DNA of 64,000 nt from Kondoa malvinella (taxonomy: Eukaryota; Basidiomycota; Agaricostilbomycetes; Agaricostilbales; Kondoaceae): positions 1-64,000 of the forward strand of contig BCIM01000007.1 of the NCBI GenBank assembly GCA_039545315.1, in the 5' to 3' direction. Within the stretch, counting starts at the first letter, position 1, and each line of letters starts with the position of its first letter. The position numbers and the translations under genes are program-made. Positions 57,179 to 64,000 of the stretch are shown piece after piece. The notes under the pieces were generated by a model that worked only from the letters and a program-made list of their open reading frames with translations, was not told the DNA's origin and did no database searches.

Positions 57179-58547
57179 ATGTTTGCCAACCTACCATTCC
57201 AGCTTGCCCTACTGTGCAGTCTGCAAGCAACCGCATTGGCGCATAACTGGTAAGTCTCCGGTCATATCCAGCAACCTTCGATCCGCTCATGCGTGTGACT
57301 ATCCTTCAGGCTACTCAATCCCCAACCGAGAATCACTGGCGAGGCAGGCTTGTATGGTGCTGCGTGAGCAACCGGTCAATTAAAATTATCCCTTGCCAAC
57401 GCTTACACTGGCTATAGACGATCGCAGCAGGACAATTGCGAGAACAGCGACACGAACGTGCCTGATCAGAACCAATATCAGCGCGGTCAATCCGTTGATG
57501 CAAGTTGGGTCTATAATAACCATTACATTAAGCTCTCTAGCACTGCCCGAGGTTCGTCCACGAGCTCATAACTTTCATAGGTGGCTTCGTGCGCTTCGCT
57601 CTCGTTCCCCTCGGTCAAGAAGGCGACAAGGATGCGGTGAACGATCCAGCAAACTTTCTCAGTATCAGCTGCATGAGCAAGAATTGCGGTGGACGGACGC
57701 AGGGATACACGGACTCGCAATGTAAGTTCATTGAGTTTGATCCTCGCACTTCTGCTGATATGATTATAGACGACTATCTCTCGCCGTACAATTTGCCAGC
57801 CCAATCAGGCATACCTTTCGACAACTCGAATCCCGAGAACGGTTGCTCCACCTCGCTCACCATCCCATCGTATCTTGAAGATGGTACTTACGTCTTACAA
57901 TGGGTCATGTACGGTACGCATGATAGCGATGGAGACAAGGACAAGGTTCTACCATTGTGCGCATCTCTCTACTCATCCTGTGACTCAGCTAAGTCTATGT
58001 GTAGCTACCGCAATTGTGCCAACGTAAAAGTCAGTGGTGGTTCTCAGTTGACAGACAAGCCGCAAGGTCAATGCAACTTTGCATGGACGGGCGGCGATCG
58101 TACTCTCAGCAACATTGAGAATGTCAACGACATCGGAAAGGACGATCTGGAATTGGGCAAGTGCGCCTACTGGAAGTTCAACTCCATCAGCTCGTATGTC
58201 TACATTTATCTTGTCACTGATTACATCCTGATTGATATGCTAGTGACACCAACTACTACGATCCTCCTGGCCTCTTCACGGACGACGGAGGTCAAGTCAG
58301 CGACTCTTCAGCTCTCAGAGCAGGTCCTCCAGCAGAAGTAGAGGCGTGCAACGGTCAGGTTTCTTCGGGATCCTCCGGCTCGTCCTCCTCTTCAGACGAT
58401 TCCTCTTCTGGTTCCGGCACATCGACGTCGCCGAACAATGGCGCACCTTCCGCTTCGCCATCGTCCAAGGAATGGCGGAAACAGTGTCGAGCGCGAAACG
58501 CTAAAAGGCAGGCTAAGCGAGCTCTGCGGGCCAGAGCGTATCAGTGA
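57179..58547 (+). CDS. Secreted LPMO-like protein A (His1 mature N-terminus)
   Basis: Signal peptide MFANLPFQLALLCSLQATALA, cleaved so that the mature protein starts HNWLLNPQPR, with His1 and the P-x-x-R spacing of chitin_bind_3/LPMO domains. Next come QDNCENSDTNVP, YQRGQSVDASWVYNNHY, GFVRFALVPLGQEGDKDAVN, CMSKNCGG, GCSTSLTIPSYLEDGTYVLQ, YGTHDSDGDKDK and LPFYRNCANVKVSGG, then KCAYWKFNS and AGPPAEVEACN. An intron (about 57957-58006) makes LPFYRNCA, the usual closing FY-x-C-A. Candidate copper ligands are His1 and a His in NNHY or GTHD. A Ser/Gly linker and a polybasic C-terminus (KQCRARNAKRQAKR) close it. The donor after NNHY reads TTAAGC at 57528, not GTAAGC, so normal splicing fails there. 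Family placement rests on motifs; activity is untested. Confidence 0.65.
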
Positions 58548-59138
58548 GCATTCCTGCCTCTTGTACATGAGCTCTGGACTTACCTTGTGTGCTTCAGCGG
58601 ACGAAAACGCGTATAGACCATCAGGAACAATTGAAATTGTGTAGCGTCAATAGTGGACCCTTTTAATGAGCTTGTATCAAGTTAGCTGTTCCTTTCGCTA
58701 GTGAAAATGTATACCTCTTGGCCTTCTTTGCTCTCTTGACTTAGGCTGAGATAAACACCCTCGCGCGCTTTCGAACACCACACTTCGAGGAAGTTGCTCT
58801 CGAATGAGGATTCCAATACCTGACGCGGGCCTAGCGCTGTACACGAGCACTGAACATGATCTACAAGCTTCTCAGAGTGCAGCATCCGTTGCTACATTGC
58901 ACGTCTTCTGGCTTTCCCTTTGTGTTATACCTCGCCGAAATCGGCTTTGGTCTGGAGTCTGGTGACCTTCTTCCAGCTTGTCTGTCTGGCCGGCGTGTCT
59001 CTTAGGCTCTTGTCTCTACCGTTCTTCTATTTCAAGTCTCGTTCGTCTCCGATTCGCTAAAATTGGCAGGACAGCTATCGGTCAAAGTCGATTCGAATTC
59101 ATCCGCTGTCCTTACGATCCTCATCAGACTTACAAGCC
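58548..59138. other. Intergenic between the tandem LPMO-like genes
   Basis: About 590 bases between copies A and B. No gene is supported; a minus frame at 58682-58885 has no resemblance. It should contain the terminator of A and the promoter of B. Confidence 0.55.
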
Positions 59139-61176
59139 ATGCCTTCTCGTATCTCAGCTCGCTTAGCGCTTCTAGGCTGCCTGGTTAATGTCGTCTTAGC
59201 GCATAACTGGTGAGTCGGCAGTCGGTCCAGCACTCCCTTCGCTCAAGCCCAGGCGCAGGCTTCTCAATCCAATTCCACGCATTCCTGGGGGGCTCTATGG
59301 TCAGTCAGGATATCAAGAACTTCGATCGAGCTGACTTTGAGCGATAAAGGTGCTTCCGAACCGGAAAACCGGAATTGCGAGTCTCAGAATACAGAAGTCC
59401 CAAGCGGCAATACATACCAGCGAGGCAAGTAGCTCACTTAGCATGCTTTGATCCAGGCCGATGTCCTTTTCTCCTTGTCTTTATAGGTGAATCGATAGAA
59501 GCGACCTGGATTTGTGAGTCCGATTGCCTGCCAGTCTTTTGGGTTGTTTGCTAAAGTTTATAAAGTCAACAACCACTGGGGAGTCAGTGTCATGCCATCC
59601 ATGATGATAAGATGGGCTCAATTTTGGTTCTTTCACAGGGTTTCATCAGATTCAGCATCGTCCCGGCTGGACAAGAGGATGATGATGAGGCGTTTCATGA
59701 CCCTGCTAACTTTCTGAAGGTTACATGTGAGCGAGAGCAGCTACTTTTCGGTCTGTGTGCTGATATTGGGATTTCTTCGATTTCAGGCATGTCACGAAAT
59801 TGTGTCCGTGTTCCCTCGATCGACTACCTATCAATTGGGTGACAGTCTGCTATGTATAGGGAGGACGAAGACAACCACTGAACGATCCTATATGTAAGTC
59901 TCTGTCCGAGCTAGTGGCCTCCGACTGATGTTGAATGTGATCAGATGAGTACTTTGCTCCATACAACCTGGATAAGCAAGCCAACATCCCTCCGTGAGTA
60001 TAGTATCAGTGGCAGCGTCTTTCGCTCACGTACCGAGCTGTTCAGTGATGATTCGCAAACGGAACATGCTTGCTCCACGCAGCTGACTTTCCCTGATCAC
60101 CTTGAAGACGGCTTGTATGTCATGATGTGGACGGGCTACGGTGTTCATGACAGTATGATCCTTTTGCTCGCACTGGTCGTTCTCATATTTGGATTATCAG
60201 GTGATGGAGACAAAGACAAAGGTGTGCATTCCGAATATGCGGTAGATCAAAATTGACCTTCCCTGAAGGACTTCCATTCTATCGGTAGGTTGATAGCATT
60301 GGCTCACTCTCTGTTGCTGATTGCTTTGAAAGCAACTGTGCAAATTTGGAAATTGAAGGTGGTAGTGGACCAACAGCTAAGCCTACTGAGCAAGGCGGGA
60401 AATGTGCTTTCGAATGGCAAGGAGGAGACAGATCTTTGTCTGAGATTGACGAGTACGTGTTTTCCAATTATGTACATGAACTCTTGCTAATTACTGCGCT
60501 CCAGTGTGGACCAGATCACAGACGCTGATCCCAGATGTGCAGCTATTGGAAGTATAACAGTCTGAATGTCGTAAGTTCTTTGTGCTGCCTGAGTATGAAA
60601 GCTGATCAAGCCATTCAGACGGCCGGAACATATTCTCCTGGAGGGTCAGTCATCCCTGACTTGCAAACTATACACCTGACGAGATCATACAGACTATGGA
60701 ATGGCAACGACGAGGTTATCGATGCGACAGCTCTTCGATATGGTCCTCCTGCCGAAGTCCTAGCTTGCGATGGTGGTGTTGCTGCAAGTGCCAGTACTGA
60801 CAGCGGCTCTACTTCAAACGGCTCAGCGGGAGGCACCGCGAATGCTCAAAGTCCAGCGCAAGAGGATGCAGATGCAGCCGAGGAAGCCGAGCATACTTCT
60901 CCATCTGCCGCGTCTACTGGAGGTCAAGACGATGCTAGCTCAGGACAGACCGGACAGGCTGGCAGGGGAGGAGGAAGGGATGCAGATGCAGCAAGTACCG
61001 GTCGCGGTTCGTCAAAGCAACAGCCAAGCAGTTTCGGAACAGACGACGAGGCATCAATCCCTTCTGTAGATGCTCCAGCTCCAGCAGTCGCCCAAGCTCA
61101 GAGTAGCAAGCTCTGCAGAACACACTCTCGTTCAGCACGGATGAAGCGAGCTTTGGGAATGAAGCACAAGCATTGA
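59139..61176 (+). CDS. Secreted LPMO-like protein B (paralogue of A)
   Basis: Signal peptide MPSRISARLALLGCLVNVVLA is followed by HNWLLNPIPRIPGGLYG. Spliced blocks parallel copy A: NCESQNTEVPSGNTYQRG, ESIEATWIFNNHWGGFIRF, SIVPAGQEDDDEAFHDPANF, CMSRNCGGRRQPLNDPI, EYFAPYNLDKQANIP, EHACSTQLTFPDHLEDGLYV, HDSDGDKDKGLPFYRNCANL, GGKCAFEWQGGDRSLSEID, CSYWKYNSLN and LRYGPPAEVLACDGG. About 13 or more introns are used, twice as many as in A. One uses a GC donor (59425-59486, AG|GCAAGT) and one exon is 16 nt (GACTTCCATTCTATCG). The tail is an Ala/Ser/Asp-rich linker ending KLCRTHSRSARMKRALGMKH. The frame changes by one base between ITDADP and MCSYWKYN near 60530 with no intron to explain it. Confidence 0.62.
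59425..59486 (+). other. GC-AG intron in LPMO-like gene B
   Basis: The donor AG|GCAAGT and acceptor TTATAG flank 62 bases. Joining the exons gives TYQRG then ESIEATW, in line with QRGQSVDASW of copy A, where no intron lies at this point. GC-AG introns are a known minor class with this donor form. Confidence 0.75.
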
Positions 61177-61370
61177 AACAGCAGGTCTGTTCGGGCGATC
61201 GTAGAAGGGAGTACTTTTAGGCTGTTGTATGTCCGTATTTGTTGTGTACCCAAAGGGCTGGATAGCAACTTTCCGCTTTGACACGGTTCAAGTCATCCCC
61301 GAACCTCCAACAGTCAATTCAAGGAAATTTCTTGGTCAAAGTACAAGAAGTAGTAGCTTATAGAAGGCCG

Positions 61371-63600
61371 ATGCGCTCCTACTCGGACGAAGAAGCGAGC
61401 ATTTGCTGTTCTCAGCATAGCGATGCTTCCCCTTTAGAGGCTCGTGAACGGGTGATGCGGCGACTGCCTAAGCGAGCTCGTCTGGCAAAGGATCAAGACT
61501 CTGGCGATGATTTAGTCAACGATCACGACTCTACAGCTGCTGTCTTCCACTCTTCAGAATCTGGCGAAGGGCAAACTCCCAAACTCGTCGCCCCAAGTTC
61601 ATCGACTGCTTCGAGCGTCTCATCTGTAGAGAGCCCCAGCACACCGACCAGCTCGAATCTCTACCAACCGCTGTTTGCTCCTGTCGAACAATTGGTCAAG
61701 CAAATGGCAGCCAACACCGTTCTTTTCGGCGGTGCTCATTCCGCGAAACAAGACGACGCAGCTGCACCAGCTAGACATCCGGCCGCCGATCGTGAGGAAG
61801 AAGACGATGCTGCTACGCCTGTCCCGGTGCAGGATGCTCCCGTATCCACCGCGGACGGAAATCTCAAGACACCAGCTGTTCTTCTGGCCGAAGATGACCA
61901 CCGTTTTGGAGATGATGCGCTACAGCCCTACGAAGCAGACGAAGGCTTTCATCCGTATCGTCAATTCGAAGATCAGACTAGGGGTATGCTACAAGGTTTT
62001 GTGTCTCTGCAAGTATTGATCGCAATCTTCCTGCCTCAGGCGAGGATAGTCAGAACGGACCAGATAGTATAGGCAGCGCGGCCAACAAGAAGAAGCGAAA
62101 AGTCCCATCTTTAGCCGGCGGCCAGAACTTTTCGGATGAAGATGCGCACCCAAATCTATCAAGTGATGTTGCGGCTGCTGAATCGGACTTTGGTGACGAA
62201 GGGGAAGAGTTGGGCGCCAGAGCAGACTTTGCTTCACCCATGCTTCCCGAACCGAAAGGTCGGCTACCCGCTCATTGTTGCAATACCTGACTAATCAAGC
62301 TTTAGCTATTCCGCCCAAGGGTCAAAGAACACCTTACACAGCCTACAAGCGCCTACCTCTCCGCATGCTGCAGTCTCAGCTCCAAATCACCGCCAATCTT
62401 CAGAAGAGACGGCAAGAACAACAGGAAGAACTCAATTCTGACGGCATCTCTTCGCCTCCGGCGCGCAAATCGCTCAAAGCCAAGGCTCTTCCTAGTCCTG
62501 AGGATGATCCAGGGAAGGCTGTACCTACTAAACATCAGATCCAACTCATCAACCTATATGATCCTTCGCTCGAGCCTTCCGAAATACCCTCAAAACCACA
62601 AGAAGCTGTTCCCGAAACCCCTTTCGAAGTCTTCTATGACAAGTTTCTGTTTGCATCACCTCCAAACGATGTTATACTCACTCGCATGCGGGATATGGAA
62701 GAAGAGAAGGAGAAACTGCGCCGAGCTAGAGAATTTGTTCGACTTCGAGCGAAAGAGCTGGAGCTTGCTCGTAGAAAAGCTATAGAGGATTACAGGAAGA
62801 ATGGTGATCTAGTGACAACCAAAGGCACTGGCAAGGGCGCTCGACATGTAGTCTCGACGGGTGTTCAAACAGACGGAGGTGCACCAGGAGGGCGGATCAT
62901 GGCAGCGTCTAGATGGAGCTCTACTGGTCCTGTACTTCCTCTTCCGCCAGACACCATCGGCATCAAGAATACTCCTCGCAAAGCCCCACCGCGCAAAGGC
63001 AAGAAGAAGCGCGCCGCTCACGCTAACGCGAACAATGTACATCACCGCGACAACTACGTCCCCTCTCGTCGACCTGGCAAACCAGCTCCTATCCCAGCCA
63101 TCGAGCAGCCAGCCAATGCCTACCCTTCTCTCGGTCTCGTAGCACCCGATAACGCCTTTTCTGCTGCTGGCTATCATCCTCAACTTGGCACTTCCCATTT
63201 GGTACCTTTCTTTGCTGGTCCAGATGAATGGCTATGCGGCGACTGTGAATTCTCTTTGCTCTTTGGTGACACGGAAGCGTTGCATCGAATGATTAAGAAG
63301 CGCAAGAATGTGCTCAAGATTCGGAAGAAGGCTCAAAGTATGTAGAGTCTACCAGACATCCTATGGCTCTGACATTCGTATCTAGAGCGAGCTGCGAAAG
63401 CCGCTAGCGGACAAGCACCCAAACCGAAAGAATCCAAGGCCAAGCCAGCAGCCAAGAAGAACAGCTCAGCCATCGATAAAGTCCCTGCACCCACTACTGC
63501 AAACCGAAAGCACGGAGCTGTGCAGACCGAAGCGCAGGAAGATCAACAAGCAACCACTAAAGAGACAGAATCGGCGCACGAAGAAGCAACAGCAGAGTAG
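61371..63600 (+). CDS. Charged, mostly disordered protein with C-terminal CxxC helix motif
   Basis: From ATG 61371: MRSYSDEEASICCSQHSDAS. The N-terminal half is acidic and Ser-rich (APVEQLVKQMAANTVLFGG, PYEADEGFHPYRQFED), with an NLS (NKKKRKVPS) after an intron near 61983-62040. A coiled-coil stretch EEEKEKLRRAREFVRLRAKE continues into LELARRKAIEDYRKN. A basic Pro-rich zone (RKAPPRKGKKKRA) leads to a distinctive motif PDEWLCGDCEFSLLFGDTEA followed by RMIKKRKNVLKIRKKAQ. The WxCxxCE followed by a basic helix looks like a small metal-binding hook plus a nucleic-acid-facing helix, but only one CxxC is present. The last exon is Lys/Ala-rich. I recognise no named family. Nuclear location is inferred from the NLS. 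Confidence 0.6.
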
Positions 63601-64000
63601 ATTGGTTCGGCACTTTCAATAATATGCATTTTCTCTTGTCATACTAGCATTCACTTCATCAATGCACAAAACACTTCGTTGTCCACTACTTTGGTCTCCA
63701 GCTGGAAGGCTGTGTCCTTGCACGTCTTTCGCAGCTCTCGATCTTCGCATATGATGCTCAGCGGTCACTATGCAATATCCTCTGGACAGAACCAAGTAAT
63801 GCAAGGATACCGACTACAACCAAGCTAATGTGACACTATCCATCCTATGAGCCAGCTCTGGATTTGTCCCTCTACTGTACTGCACGTCCAGCGCTGCAAA
63901 TTTACCTGCGCTTGACTGCCTCTCTGCCATACTCTACTTCTGTCACCCCGCATCTGCTTAAGGTCAGCTTGCGCGCGGAGGCGAAATCGAGCGCGAGCTT
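63601..64000. other. Right-edge intergenic sequence
   Basis: The last 400 bases follow the stop at 63600. No frame on either strand is convincing. The pyrimidine-rich stretch near 63840-63960 could be the promoter of a gene beyond the edge. Confidence 0.5.

Noticed and set aside
61285..61310. GGTTCAAGTC resembling a tRNA B box.
   Set aside because: The flanking bases do not form a T arm or acceptor stem and no A box lies at the right distance.

Overview
The window reads as nuclear DNA of a basidiomycetous fungus. Genes are dense, lie on both strands and are interrupted by many short introns, mostly about 45-60 nt, with GTGAGY, GTAAGY, GTCAGY or GTATGT donors. Several families are fungus-typical (Rot1, Gep4-type phosphatase, Gyp7, Mis4/Scc2, Srs2-type helicase). 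No rRNA, tRNA, transposase or CRISPR signature was seen. I cannot place the organism below phylum from sequence alone. Gene models were spliced by eye, guided by conserved family motifs. Exon edges quoted are the best GT-AG solutions unless stated otherwise.

Layout. 1-349: 5' part of an allantoate-permease-like MFS transporter that runs off the left edge into a short tandem repeat. 1311-3786 (-): Ser/Thr protein kinase. 4063-7181 (-): type II membrane glycosyltransferase with a DXD motif. 7430-10226 (-): Gyp7-type Rab GAP. 10763-11749 (+): ROT1 chaperone. 12008-13579 (-): cystathionine beta-synthase, catalytic core only. 14920-15857 (+): ZCCHC10-like zinc knuckle gene built from micro-exons. 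16125-18807 (+): mitochondrial FAD glycerol-3-phosphate dehydrogenase with EF-hands. 18959-25917 (+): cohesin loader Scc2/Mis4. 26155-27677 (+): mitochondrial carrier. 27889-30070 (-): nucleotide pyrophosphatase/phosphodiesterase. 31274-32770 (+): single-pass membrane protein. 33121-33963 (-): Mediator Med18. 34058-34749 (-): small disordered protein. 34782-37700 (-): Srs2/UvrD helicase. 38277-38981 (-): small basic-tailed conserved protein. 39030-40667 (-): MYND zinc-finger protein. 42104-43992 (+): Sec14/CRAL-TRIO protein. 44172-45477 (+): Gfo/Idh/MocA dehydrogenase. 45614-47017 (-): F-box-like protein. 47125-49645 (-): long disordered protein. 49815-52286 (+): Gep4-type phosphatase fused to FIST domains. 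52330-54583 (-): large helical protein. 54702-55646 (+): FAD synthase. 55695-56736 (-): RBM18-like RRM protein. 57179-58547 and 59139-61176 (+): tandem pair of secreted LPMO-like proteins. 61371-63600 (+): unrecognised basic/disordered protein.

Most of the window is housekeeping. Two items stand out. One is an uninterrupted exon joining a mitochondrial phosphatidylglycerophosphatase-type HAD domain to a FIST sensor module. The other is a tandem pair of secreted proteins whose predicted mature forms start with His-Asn-Trp and resemble the copper histidine-brace (LPMO) superfamily. Each member of that pair carries one local defect in splice site or frame, and both end in Ser-rich plus polybasic tails. 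Extreme micro-exons (10-25 nt) in the zinc-knuckle gene and a 15-nt exon in CBS are also notable.
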